From Gemmatimonadota bacterium (GTDB lineage Bacteria; Gemmatimonadota; Gemmatimonadetes; Gemmatimonadales; Gemmatimonadaceae): a stretch of 12,380 nt of DNA. A program made the position numbers and the translations under genes. Position 1 is the stretch's first letter. Every line of letters starts with the position of its first letter. Where the stretch lies: assembly GCA_016712265.1 (NCBI GenBank), contig JADJRJ010000026.1, positions 1 through 12,380 on the forward strand, written 5' to 3'. This document shows positions 4,201-11,331 of this stretch, piece by piece. Below the pieces are notes generated by a model. The model was not told the origin of the DNA and searched no databases. It saw only the letters and a program-made list of their open reading frames with translations.

Positions 4201-6605
4201 TCGAGGACCGACGCCTTGCGGACGGGGGTCATCGTCTCGATCTGGGCAAGCGAGTAGTCGAGGTTCCGCAGTTCGTAGTCGAAGAACCGGCGGATGTCCC
4301 CCTTCTCGTCGCGGAATCGGTACTGGGTCGAGGTCCGCTCGGCGGTGAACCCCTCGGTCCTGCTGGACCCCTCAAGGTCCTTGGATCGGTGCGACCGCTG
4401 GATTCGGCTGCGAGCCCTCTGGCTGGCCCTGTTTGGAATGTTTCCGGCCTTGGTCCGCTCGATCAGTTCGATGCTGAGGGCTTCCTGCCCCATGTCGTCG
4501 AACACGCGGATGTGGTCCGCCGCGATCCGGTCGAGTGCGGCGATGAACTCGGGGCCGGTCTTGGCAAGAAGTTCCTGTGATTCCGTCACCGCCGGGTGTG
4601 GAACCTCGACGTACTTCCCATCGACCTTCTTGAGCGACACCGGGAAGTAGGCTTTGGCGTCCTGCTTCTGGACGATGGCCCGCGCCATGAGCCCGGTGGA
4701 GACTTCACCCATCATGGTGTCCGGGACGTTGTGGGCTTTCATGGCCGCCCGCAGGTCCGTGGTCATGTGGGTCCCGGCCCGGCGCATGTTCTGGATGTGG
4801 GAGTCGTCGAGGATGGCCCGCTTGACCTTGCGGACGTTCTCGTGGGCGACGCCGGTCCTGTATCCGAAGTCCCGGCGGGTGGTGCGGTCCACGGTATGAG
4901 CCCACTCGGACGCCCACGGCATCTTCTTGTGGTCGTCGAGGGCTCGGGCCATGCCGCCGAAGGGCGTGACGGCGATCGTGGCGTCGTCCGTCCGCATGAG
5001 GAACCGCCCAAGGTCGATCAGTCCCTTGGAGACGTTGCCCCGGGCGGATGCCACCTCGGAGACTGGGGCACTCAGGAGCGACGCGAGCCGCCCGATGGCG
5101 TTGGCCTCGGCCTCCAGCATCTTGGGGAGGGTGTCGGTCTTTGACTTGAACGCCTCGTCGCTGAGCCGGAGCCAGACCTGCATGGCTTCATCGGCCTTGG
5201 CGATCTCGACGTTGCGGGCGTGCTGGCGGACCCGCTCCATCAGGGCCTCGGGGACCGACCCGCCAAGGTCAAGGGCCTTGCGGACCTCGCCTTGCAGGGA
5301 CGCGCGGGAGTGGGTGCCTTCCACGCCGGGGAGGATGGCGTCCTTGGGGACGGTGAACTCGACGGGCTCCTTGTTGTTCCGGTAGCGATTGTTGAAATGG
5401 ACGGTCACGGTGTCGCCGCCGCCATCGCTCAGGGCGTCCCACGCCTGCTGCGGGGCCATCTTGTCGATGGCCTCTTGCGAGTACCCCGCCGCCCGAAGGT
5501 CCGCCTCCATCCGCTTCGTGACCATCATGGGCACGCCGCCGGTCGGCGTTGGAGCCTTGCCAACCGCCGTGACTTCGCCAGTCCAGTCGTACAGGTGGAA
5601 CGAGTCCCCGACCTTGGCGTCCGACGCGGGGAACCCGACCAGTCGGCCCACTGACTCGTCGAACTTCCCCTCGTCCAGCCCGAGCCCGACGGCGGCCCGG
5701 AACTCGTTGTACCGGGTCTGCCGCTGGCTGAGGGCGAACGCCTTGAGCGCGATGTTCGGCTGGTTGATCTGGCGGGCCGACTCGCTCGCCATGTTGAACA
5801 TATTGCCCCAGTGCCGCTGGTCGATCTTTGATGCCCCGACTGCGGTCTCAAGGATGCCCTCAAGTCCCGGGGTCGTGTTGATCTCGTTCTCCCACTGGGC
5901 CTTGACCACAGGCACCTGCGCCATGCCGGGAAGGTCGGAGAGATTCCCTTCTGAGACTCGATTCTCAATAGCGGCCAGTCGCTCTGCGAGTTCCTGCCGG
6001 TATGTCTTGGCCAGTTCAAGGTTCTCTGGCTTGGCGGCGATGGCCGCTCCGCGCATGGCCCTCTCGCGTTCCCGCTCGATCTCGAAGAGTTTGGCCTGAT
6101 AGAGCAGTTCGGCCCGGTCCTCGATGGTCTTGATCGAGTCCTCGGGGATGTTGGCGATGACCTGCCGGATCGAGTCCATCGTCTCGGTGTGGCGGGTCTC
6201 GATGTCCGAGAGGGCGGCCTTGAGTTCATCGACCTGTGCCGGGTCGGTGGCCTCTTCAAGTCGGCTGGAGAGTTCCTGAAACTCGGTCGAGAGGCTATTG
6301 GCCTCCGTGATACCCGTGCGGACGCTCCTGGCGGCCTCGGAGACTTCGGGGGTCACAGAGAGGGGCTTGGTGGCGGCGATCTGCTGGAGGGCTTCTGCGG
6401 CCCTTCCTCGCGTGTGAACGCCGGGACCGACAGGCCGATCTCGGTGAATGGGACGTGCAAGACCTGGGACCCACCCCGCCCGAGCCTGATCCCGACCTCG
6501 GTGAGCGATCCGGAGGCACCCTTGCCGTACCGCTTGTAGAACGCTCGGGCGGCCTCGGCCTGCGACCGCTGCACGGCGTCGAGCGTCGGGTCGATGGAAA
6601 TCCAC
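1224..6605 (-). CDS. Giant internal virion protein, main part, with intein
   Basis: The frame is open from an ATG at 6605, but its first ~68 codons are Arg-rich and look like a shadow of the preceding entry; authentic sequence appears to start at about 6401. It continues for ~1,725 residues to a TGA at 1226-1224. Early parts are helical and Glu/Ala/Arg-rich (about 6350-5700). The region near 3600-3520 has a hydrophobic segment (WKTTALMHPSWTIVNLFGSL), and near 2960-2930 comes RRTLLPFY. This is interrupted by a 310-aa intein (2924-1995) and resumes as TWMKNNLAFQARQL. The joined LPFYTWMKNN and WK...P...N motifs resemble large internal, ejection or tape-measure-like phage proteins. No peptidase or transglycosylase active site was recognised. 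After splicing and frame repair the product would be ~1,748 aa. Confidence 0.85.
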   Translation of the reverse strand: MDFHRPDARRRAAVAGRGRPSVLQAVRQGCLRIAHRGRDQARAGWVPGLARPIHRDRPVGPGVHTRGRAAEALQQIAATKPLSVTPEVSEAARSVRTGITEANSLSTEFQELSSRLEEATDPAQVDELKAALSDIETRHTETMDSIRQVIANIPEDSIKTIEDRAELLYQAKLFEIERERERAMRGAAIAAKPENLELAKTYRQELAERLAAIENRVSEGNLSDLPGMAQVPVVKAQWENEINTTPGLEGILETAVGASKIDQRHWGNMFNMASESARQINQPNIALKAFALSQRQTRYNEFRAAVGLGLDEGKFDESVGRLVGFPASDAKVGDSFHLYDWTGEVTAVGKAPTPTGGVPMMVTKRMEADLRAAGYSQEAIDKMAPQQAWDALSDGGGDTVTVHFNNRYRNNKEPVEFTVPKDAILPGVEGTHSRASLQGEVRKALDLGGSVPEALMERVRQHARNVEIAKADEAMQVWLRLSDEAFKSKTDTLPKMLEAEANAIGRLASLLSAPVSEVASARGNVSKGLIDLGRFLMRTDDATIAVTPFGGMARALDDHKKMPWASEWAHTVDRTTRRDFGYRTGVAHENVRKVKRAILDDSHIQNMRRAGTHMTTDLRAAMKAHNVPDTMMGEVSTGLMARAIVQKQDAKAYFPVSLKKVDGKYVEVPHPAVTESQELLAKTGPEFIAALDRIAADHIRVFDDMGQEALSIELIERTKAGNIPNRASQRARSRIQRSHRSKDLEGSSRTEGFTAERTSTQYRFRDEKGDIRRFFDYELRNLDYSLAQIETMTPVRKASVLEVRDTIDQWRKMQKRLGITEPEAQLRFGRDTDPMEFNELIEGGALSSIMDGPFDRAFVTDAVMAFSARYADQHRAVALHEFHDQMRKFSVDARTMSLREISDGGSMTLDSGQRVKIISGKNRSGQDVHLAEINGRRYRALDKGIIDASHIDFLNKGADPELTTRLYPEEIADAVEGIHMIFASKKETAALMQFVEEATRVWKTTALMHPSWTIVNLFGSLALLTQAGADIPQVIKNFPAALKTVFGGKAEFDIGGKAFSSDDMTRLIHENYVTAGYLRGTDPTETMVGGDRLLASEGQFPNGVVQSALHYKQAFQKFKDRFKEISQAEIDAMADQRIAREIVETRVGGSAFKAKVLTQTAIGPAVKAWFQTNQRLEDAIRLSAMAAWMGKGLDPAAAANKVRRSLFDFADFTQTENNIRRTLLPFYCVPDDAEALTRGGWKHHDELKPGDEMLTYSVEKDELEWKPCLDVARFQHDQSLLSINTARGVTIRCTDEHRWATKQSVRKVKGKTYGGDRRMKEARNLNTLDNIIVAAEYRGTESTLTPDDARLYGWLLTDGYWRMRGNHIEAVIYQHPKKFLAEVTRVAGGKPRPPHPQTGVVCVPVLKARVERLRHLLVLGKAGCTTVPLGLSRDAAEAMFEAMYQAEGSHGTTKNSGRHFAQYHKPTLECFRLLCVLLGKRTSATGARGCYVSDRRTLRLAEQSIEREHYTGIVWCPKTENGTWVMRQGDTITITGNTWMKNNLAFQARQLIHAPAQVAATPKIVEALEEVMAGENQVPIHLRPRWMADQIAVQMAGNPESRWSLGIADVLPSADIAANWLPALVGGVGGAQHVANRVVSGFNPVIKAPVEFAAGTEFFSGRTIAPDSTQGDLSAVEFAASQIRPLREFGVLSNRQGPIPRAAEQGAGALAARTLIGGRSQDFSEGRIRSAKLREYQDRERLLRIAINRAIGEDMDPIPSQAKLAHLYSGMIRDGFGEEVPRWFHDWLDVHGG
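1995..2924 (-). other. Intein (310 aa) with LAGLIDADG-like endonuclease region
   Basis: The element lies in frame inside the giant virion gene. It begins at Cys1 (codon 2924-2922) with CVPDDAEALTRGGW and GDEMLTY, a block A pattern. Block B follows as GVTIRCTDEHRW, with the TxxH pair T67/H70. Residues 122-133 (RLYGWLLTDGYW, Asp131) and 209-224 (MFEAMYQAEGSHG, Glu220) match the two LAGLIDADG helices of a homing endonuclease, the second degenerate. The C-terminus has VWCPKTENGTWVMR and ends ITITGN, with Asn310 for cyclisation, a penultimate Gly instead of His, and Thr as the +1 extein nucleophile. The family (Hint domain with DOD endonuclease) self-splices post-translationally and can home into empty alleles. 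All splice residues appear present, so splicing is plausible. A 310-aa length is short for an endonuclease-bearing intein. Sampled lines inside it are lower in G+C (about 53-62%) than extein lines nearby (about 68-70%). Confidence 0.92.
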
Positions 6606-7399
6606 CGCCCGTCATCCAGGTACTTCCCAAGGATTGACGCCTCGCCCTTGAAGGTCGGGTCGAATCCCAAGACTTTGCCCGTGGCGGCCCCAGCCCGTCC
6701 GAGCACGCCTTGGGACGGCTGGACCCCGAGAACCCCGGCCCGGATTTCCCCTGCGACCTTGCGGGGGTCTTTGAGCGTGGTCCTGAGTTCGGCGATCTTG
6801 TCGGCGGTGAACCCGGCGGCCTCGACAAGCCTGCGGACCTCATCGTTGTGGACCGTCGCGCCCTCGGCGGCCTGGGCGATCCCGCGCCGGAGTGCCTTGG
6901 CCCCGCGTGCCCCGACGTTGATCGTCCTGCCCGTGGCACCGGAGACCTTGAGCCCCCACCCGGCGGGACCGACGTAGGTCAGGGGGTCCATCGCCACGTC
7001 GAGCCCGAAGCCCACGACGCCACGGATGACCTGGTTCTTGACGCCCAAGGCTCGGAGTGCGTCGGCACCCGTGACCCTCGGGAGCCCGGCGGCCCCGATC
7101 TCGCCCCTCTGCCTTGCTTCGGCAAGTGCCCCGGGCGCGACGGCCCCCCAGACCAACCGGCCCACAACGTTGCGGGGGAGGTCGATCATGTCGAGCACCT
7201 TGGTCACGGTCGATCGGTTGTCGTCGTGGGTGTTTCGGAGCCTGGCGACGATGGCGTCTGAGTTGAGGTCGTTGAGTTCCGAAATGGTGAGACGGGGCGT
7301 CTGCCGCATGTTCGTGACGGACTGCGGTGTGGCCGCCCGGGTCGCCTGGATGATCTGATCGACCGCGCCCGGCTCAAGCGGGGTGAACGTCGGCGACAT
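6353..7399 (-). CDS. N-terminal part of giant internal virion protein, frameshifted
   Basis: Translation begins at an ATG with GAGG 6 nt upstream. Residues 1-333 look like genuine protein: an N-terminal region rich in Thr/Asn/Asp, then hydrophobic helices (VVGRLVWGAVAPGAL and VVGFGLDVAMDPLTYVGP), then mixed helical sequence ending near PFTEIGLSVPAFTREEG. After codon 333 this frame becomes Arg/Pro/Ser-rich and stops at 6353. The protein-like sequence continues in another frame (AAEALQQIAATKPL...), which runs on for about 1,725 residues. The switch is at a GGG tract, 6403-6401; one extra G there would give TREEGAAEALQQ. I therefore regard this and the next entry as one gene of about 2,058 codons split by a lost base, either a sequence error or a real mutation. 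The hydrophobic GLDVAMDPLTYVG type of motif is familiar from very large phage virion or ejection proteins. Confidence 0.8.
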   Translation of the reverse strand: MSPTFTPLEPGAVDQIIQATRAATPQSVTNMRQTPRLTISELNDLNSDAIVARLRNTHDDNRSTVTKVLDMIDLPRNVVGRLVWGAVAPGALAEARQRGEIGAAGLPRVTGADALRALGVKNQVIRGVVGFGLDVAMDPLTYVGPAGWGLKVSGATGRTINVGARGAKALRRGIAQAAEGATVHNDEVRRLVEAAGFTADKIAELRTTLKDPRKVAGEIRAGVLGVQPSQGVLGRAGAATGKVLGFDPTFKGEASILGKYLDDGRWISIDPTLDAVQRSQAEAARAFYKRYGKGASGSLTEVGIRLGRGGSQVLHVPFTEIGLSVPAFTREEGPQKPSSRSPPPSPSL

Positions 7400-7402
7400 G
7401 CG

Positions 7403-8905
7403 TTACCTCGCGTTGGAGAGGCGGTTGATCTCGGAAATAACCATGTTGATGACCGACTGGGTGGTCTCGCCTCTTTCGGACACCGACCCGTCGGACACAA
7501 GGTTGGCAAGGAGCCCCCATGTCCGGTCGATCATGTCTGTGTTCTGGGCTCGGGAGCGAGGGGCCAGCCAGTCGGCCTTGCCCGCCGTGACCAGCGTTTG
7601 CACCACCCGTCGCGCGGCGACGCGGCGTTCCTGCTCGGGGAGTGCCACGATCTGGGACATGACGGCCCTGAGCCCATCGACCTGGTTGGAATCGACGTAC
7701 TGGCTTCGGCCCGACACGCCCTGGATGAGATTGGAGAACTGGTCGGCCAGTGCCGCGATCTCTGGTCGGGCCTGCAAGGTGGCCGTGTCGATGGCCGCCG
7801 TCCTCTCAAGCCCTCGCGTGATCTGGCGGAGTTCGCGGTCGGACTCCGCGTCCTGTACCTGCCCGCGAAGCACGTCGTTCTCCAGCCCTGCCCGCTCCAC
7901 GGCAAGGTCGGTCATCCGCTGCTCGGGCGATCCACCCGCCTCGGAGACTGCCCGCTGGTTGCGTGCCTGCCTGATGGCCTCGGCGGTGGCCCGGTCGCTC
8001 TGGACTTCCAGAGGAAGGGTCGAGCCCGTCTCGGCCCGTCGTGCGAGCACGCCCGCGATCTCGGACTCCCCGGCGTCCATGCGAGCCCGCCTGCCCGACT
8101 CGCGGGCCGCGATCTCTTCCGGGGTGGGGATGGCAAGGTCGAGGGCCTGCGGCGACGCCTCGGCGGTCTGGCGTTCGGACATGGCGGCCTGCAAGGTGGA
8201 CCGTGCGTCGTCAAGGTCCGGGCCTCCGAGTGTTCCACCAGACCGGGTGATCTGATCGACCCGCTCGCGGGCCTGATCCTCACCGGCGCGAGCCCGGAGA
8301 AGTCGGCCTTCGCGGAGTTGCTGGTACTGCTGCTGGAGTGACGCCTGGGACGCGGCAATCTCTTCCGGCGTCTGGTTCACGCGCCTGCGGTCCCTGAGAA
8401 TCCGATCGGCGACGGCCCCTTGCCTGCGGACAGCCTCGATCTGCTGGGCGATTCGTCGGGCACCATCCCGGTCCCCGCCCATGTAGGCGGCCCGGTGGTC
8501 GAGCCGAAGGTCGCGCAAGGCGGCCTGGGACTCGTTGCGGGTGGCGATCAGGTCGGCCTCGGCGATCCGCTGGGACTGGACCGGGGCGGCCTGGGCTGGC
8601 GTTGTGGCGCGGGCGATCTGGTCCTGATACGGGGACGTGGCGTATTGCTGCTCCCGAACCGGGCCGGTGGTCCGCGTCGGCTGGGGCCGCCTCGGGATTG
8701 GAGACAGGTTCGGCTTGGGGAGTATCTGCCCAGGCCCGCCCGCCAAGCCTCTGGCCGCGCCAGCAATCACAGGGGCGGCAATGCTGCCCACTCCCATCTC
8801 TGCGACGGTCATGGCCGAGCGACCAAGAGACCCGATGAGTCCGAGCCGCTGCACGGCGGTGGACGCGGGGCTGGGTCGAAGATACGTGTCTCGGCGTTCG
8901 GCCAT
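7403..8905 (-). CDS. Coiled-coil-like virion protein (500 aa)
   Basis: This 500-aa protein starts at an ATG with GAAAGGG 7 nt upstream. Residues about 35-57 form a Gly/Ala-rich hydrophobic stretch (GVGSIAAPVIAGAARGLAGG), followed by a Pro/Arg linker. From about residue 95 to 400 the sequence is dominated by Ala, Arg, Glu, Gln and Leu with few Gly/Pro, as expected for long amphipathic helices or coiled coils. The C-terminal 100 residues are more globular. No enzymatic motif or cysteine is noticed. It sits directly before the giant gene, with only three bases (CGC) between its TAA and the next ATG. Tape-measure-adjacent or internal (ejected) virion proteins look like this, and I infer such a role; a scaffold is also possible. 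Confidence 0.85.
   Translation of the reverse strand: MAERRDTYLRPSPASTAVQRLGLIGSLGRSAMTVAEMGVGSIAAPVIAGAARGLAGGPGQILPKPNLSPIPRRPQPTRTTGPVREQQYATSPYQDQIARATTPAQAAPVQSQRIAEADLIATRNESQAALRDLRLDHRAAYMGGDRDGARRIAQQIEAVRRQGAVADRILRDRRRVNQTPEEIAASQASLQQQYQQLREGRLLRARAGEDQARERVDQITRSGGTLGGPDLDDARSTLQAAMSERQTAEASPQALDLAIPTPEEIAARESGRRARMDAGESEIAGVLARRAETGSTLPLEVQSDRATAEAIRQARNQRAVSEAGGSPEQRMTDLAVERAGLENDVLRGQVQDAESDRELRQITRGLERTAAIDTATLQARPEIAALADQFSNLIQGVSGRSQYVDSNQVDGLRAVMSQIVALPEQERRVAARRVVQTLVTAGKADWLAPRSRAQNTDMIDRTWGLLANLVSDGSVSERGETTQSVINMVISEINRLSNAR
7406..7409 (-). promoter_or_regulatory. Ribosome binding site overlapping an upstream stop (7399 gene)
   Basis: GAGG lies 6 nt before the ATG at 7399 and inside the last codons of the 500-aa gene, reading GAGG-TAA-CGC-ATG. 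The arrangement implies coupled translation of the two virion genes. Confidence 0.6.
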
Positions 8906-8912
8906 TGGTGAG

Positions 8913-8919
8913 CCCTTTC
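8913..8919 (-). promoter_or_regulatory. Ribosome binding site for the 8905 gene
   Basis: GAAAGGG on the minus strand is 7 nt from the ATG at 8905, inside the 37-nt gap after the 96-aa gene. It is among the clearest Shine-Dalgarno sites in the window and fixes this start. Confidence 0.7.
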
Positions 8920-8942
8920 AGAAGTCAATGTAGTCTATCCGT

Positions 8943-9233
8943 CTACAACGCAAGCCGTTCGACCCAAGTCTTGATCCGGTCGATACATCCACACCCCGGC
9001 AGTTCCATCGGGAGCATCCGGTCCTTCTCGATGAACCACCGCAAGGGCTCGGGGACGCCACGCCAGACAATCCCGAGCCACCGGACCTTGATGCCGTCGA
9101 TCAGGTGCGGAGTTCCACGCCTGATCTTGAGGCTCGCCAGTGCTCGACTGGTGATCTCCCGATCGACCGAGGCTCGGCTGGCGATCTGGCCTCGCACGAT
9201 GCAGAGTCCGCCTTGTGAACATCCGCATGTCAT
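8943..9233 (-). CDS. Small protein with CxC motifs (96 aa)
   Basis: The ATG at 9233 overlaps the TGA of the cysteine-rich gene (ATGA), which decides this start; no ribosome site is visible, so reinitiation is likely. The 96-aa product begins MTCGCSQGGLC and near its C-terminus has PGCGCIDRIKTWVERL. Five cysteines thus fall in two clusters that could form one metal site. The middle is basic and contains W and R residues (KVRWLGIVWRGVPEPLRW). No membrane segment or catalytic motif is seen. I do not recognise the family, although small phage proteins with a CGC-plus-helix ending exist. The pairing with the 28-Cys protein upstream suggests the two work together, which is an inference. A frame starting at 9228 is an overlapping shadow. 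Confidence 0.75.
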   Translation of the reverse strand: MTCGCSQGGLCIVRGQIASRASVDREITSRALASLKIRRGTPHLIDGIKVRWLGIVWRGVPEPLRWFIEKDRMLPMELPGCGCIDRIKTWVERLAL

Positions 9234-10477
9234 GGGAAGGCGTCCAGAAGGGCGGTCAGGTCAGGGAGAAGTGTCGGTTCGCCGCCAGCTGGTCCGAACG
9301 GCGGAAGGGTCGATGGAGTCGAGTCCGAGCACCCCTCGGCACAATATCCCGGGTTGGGGGCACACTGGTAGTTGACGGTGCGGACGGATCGCGGGCCTGG
9401 GCGCGGTTGGCTGATGCACTCGACGTTGTAGACAAAGGACCGGCACGAGCTGGACCACGATCCCGAGCAGCCTTGGCCGCACGCGGGAAGCGGCCCGCCC
9501 GGAAGGGCCTCGTTGGGAATGATGTTGTCAGGGTTGAACGGCGTGCCGATGCCGAGCACGAACGAGAACATGAACGTTTCGTCGGTGATAAGCGTGCCGT
9601 TGAGGTAGAATCGCTTTCGCCACTCGCCCGCCACGTTTGGGCCGTTGCGGTTTGAATACCCACTCCACACATCGCGGAAGAGGTCGTTAGTTGAATAGGC
9701 GTCGTACTGCCACGTCACACTGGCGCGTCCAAGCAAGCCGTTGGCGCAGCAGGCCGTCCCGTTTGTCGTTTCCGTCACGCCGGGACACGGGATCGAGTTG
9801 GGCGGGTACACCTCGGCTCGCGTGCATGGCTCGGGGAGGCACTGGCAGCAGCCGTCGAAGATTCCAGTCGCGGCCACGGTGGTCAGGGTGTAGTTGGCTG
9901 GCTTGTTGGGACGTGCGTTGCCCCAGTCGAACCAGAAGCACTTGTTGTTGACGCCGGTCGCTGGGCAGCGGATGTTCCATGGGGCACCGCGATAGGCCAG
10001 CACGTCGGCAAGGCAGTACGCAAGCGGCGGCTGGCTGATGACCCCTGTCTGTCCAGGGCATGGCTGGAGAAAGACGTACCTCGGACCCGGAGGGCACCAG
10101 GCTGGATCATCGCATCGGGCGCACGGAACTGGACCGATCGGGCTGACCGCGTTTGGCGGCATGTTGATCGGGAGGATGACCGCGTTCATCACCCAGCAGT
10201 ACCCGCCCCAGACGATGACGGGCCAGAAGCCGGTCTGGGTGTAGGTCTGCCCGAGCGTGAGGCCGGTATTGGAGCAGACCATCCCGGGCGTGGTGAAGAT
10301 TTCCGTCTCGGGAGGCGGACCCGCACACGGATCGGGATTGGCCGCTTGGCAAGGGACGTACTGGAGATAGGTCGGCGAAGGTGGGGGTGCGCCGCAACAC
10401 GCGGACAGGCACCCCTCCCGCACGGGTCGCCCGTTCCTCTTGAGCGGCTTCCCGTCTTTTCGGAGTGGACGCAGCAC
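9230..10477 (-). CDS. Cysteine-rich protein with 28 Cys (415 aa)
   Basis: The best start is a GTG at 10477 that overlaps the TAG of the upstream gene (TAGTG); I see no good ribosome site, so it may depend on coupling. The first 20 residues are basic (KDGKPLKRNGRPVR). The rest contains 28 cysteines spread along the chain, often as CC, CxC or CxxC (for example CCGA, CARC, CCQC, CCAN, CGQGC), together with many Pro, Gly, Asn, Trp and Tyr residues. There is no signal peptide or clear membrane helix. Such content implies several disulfides or bound metal ions. No family is recognised. Position between appendage-like proteins and a coiled-coil virion-type protein suggests a virion or tail component, by inference only. 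It ends in an ATGA overlap with the next gene. Confidence 0.85.
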   Translation of the reverse strand: MLRPLRKDGKPLKRNGRPVREGCLSACCGAPPPSPTYLQYVPCQAANPDPCAGPPPETEIFTTPGMVCSNTGLTLGQTYTQTGFWPVIVWGGYCWVMNAVILPINMPPNAVSPIGPVPCARCDDPAWCPPGPRYVFLQPCPGQTGVISQPPLAYCLADVLAYRGAPWNIRCPATGVNNKCFWFDWGNARPNKPANYTLTTVAATGIFDGCCQCLPEPCTRAEVYPPNSIPCPGVTETTNGTACCANGLLGRASVTWQYDAYSTNDLFRDVWSGYSNRNGPNVAGEWRKRFYLNGTLITDETFMFSFVLGIGTPFNPDNIIPNEALPGGPLPACGQGCSGSWSSSCRSFVYNVECISQPRPGPRSVRTVNYQCAPNPGYCAEGCSDSTPSTLPPFGPAGGEPTLLPDLTALLDAFP

Positions 10478-11331
10478 TATCCGGCCACCATCGCCTGAGT
10501 CGGGGCGGTGATGTCGCCGACCGCGATCCGGGTCGTGATCGTGAGCCTCGCCCCGCCCTCGTTGTCCTGAATGGTCGAGCCCGCGTACTCGAACACGGTG
10601 GCGATGGTCGGGGTGACGGCCTTGGTCCCCCGGACGCTGATCTCGGAGCGTGCCTTGGCGTGGACGACGACGGCGGTATCGCTGGTCCAGTGGACGTATC
10701 GGCCCCAGTTGCGGATGACCCCGGACGACGCGGCCTCTTCAAGCCGGAAGATCGCCCCGGGCGAGTTGTAGACCGCACCGATCGTCCGCTTGCTGGTGAA
10801 CGTTCCTTGCTCGTTCTCGATGACGGGGACGTTGGAGGCGGTGCCGTTGGCGACCACCCAGCGGGAGCCTGCGTTGAAGATCGTGGTGCCGGACGCGAAC
10901 GTGGCCGACCCGTCCATGATGATCCACCCGGGTCCACCCGACTTGAGCGGGGTTGTCGAGGTGTTGTTCCCCCAGACACCCCCGGCCATGTGGAACTCTT
11001 GCCCGTGCTGGACGGTGGCGTCGAACTTGGTGACGGTGGCCGAGAACTTCGCCCACCGGCCAGAGGAGGCCCACTGGATATCCGCGATTGACGTGGTGAC
11101 GAGTGCGGCCCCGAGCGTGCCGATGTCCCCGGTGAACTGGGGGAGCCCGACGATCGTGAGCCCCGTCAGTGAGTTAGTGAGCCCGGCATTGACGCTGGCC
11201 GAGCCCTGATTGAAGATGAGCGTGTCGGAGTTGGCCGGAGCCCCGCCCGACGGCGCACCAGAACTGTCCAGCCAGTTGGCGGCTGTCTGGAAGTTGCCGT
11301 CTGCGGAGGGTGACCAGTACCGGGTTGCCAT
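10477..11331 (-). CDS. Beta-rich appendage-like protein, paralog B (284 aa)
   Basis: This 284-aa protein starts at an ATG touching the TAA of paralog A, so translation is probably coupled; only a weak GGAG lies 11 nt upstream. The N-terminus carries the signature seen in its neighbour: R4-Y-W6, N19-W20, A31-P32, D36 and F40. Near the C-terminus Y249-A-G-S252 and D256-N-E258 with G260 match paralog A at the same positions. The middle (about 90-240) is different and consists of Gly/Thr/Ser-rich alternating strands, suggesting a shared scaffold with a divergent exposed face. No membrane segment or enzyme motif is seen. The TAG stop overlaps the GTG start of the cysteine-rich gene by one base. 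The role is probably a virion surface component, inferred only from composition and position. Confidence 0.85.
   Translation of the reverse strand: MATRYWSPSADGNFQTAANWLDSSGAPSGGAPANSDTLIFNQGSASVNAGLTNSLTGLTIVGLPQFTGDIGTLGAALVTTSIADIQWASSGRWAKFSATVTKFDATVQHGQEFHMAGGVWGNNTSTTPLKSGGPGWIIMDGSATFASGTTIFNAGSRWVVANGTASNVPVIENEQGTFTSKRTIGAVYNSPGAIFRLEEAASSGVIRNWGRYVHWTSDTAVVVHAKARSEISVRGTKAVTPTIATVFEYAGSTIQDNEGGARLTITTRIAVGDITAPTQAMVAG

Noticed and set aside
5525..6259. Minus-strand frame of 244 codons
   Set aside because: Extremely Arg/Ser/Pro-rich shadow of the giant gene.
6395..6415. Programmed -1 ribosomal frameshift
   Set aside because: No slippery heptamer in the proper register and no obvious tail-assembly chaperone context; a missing G explains the break more simply.
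8935..9228. Alternative 97-codon minus-strand frame
   Set aside because: Overlaps the 96-aa gene in another frame, lacks the ATGA junction and is Arg/Pro-rich.
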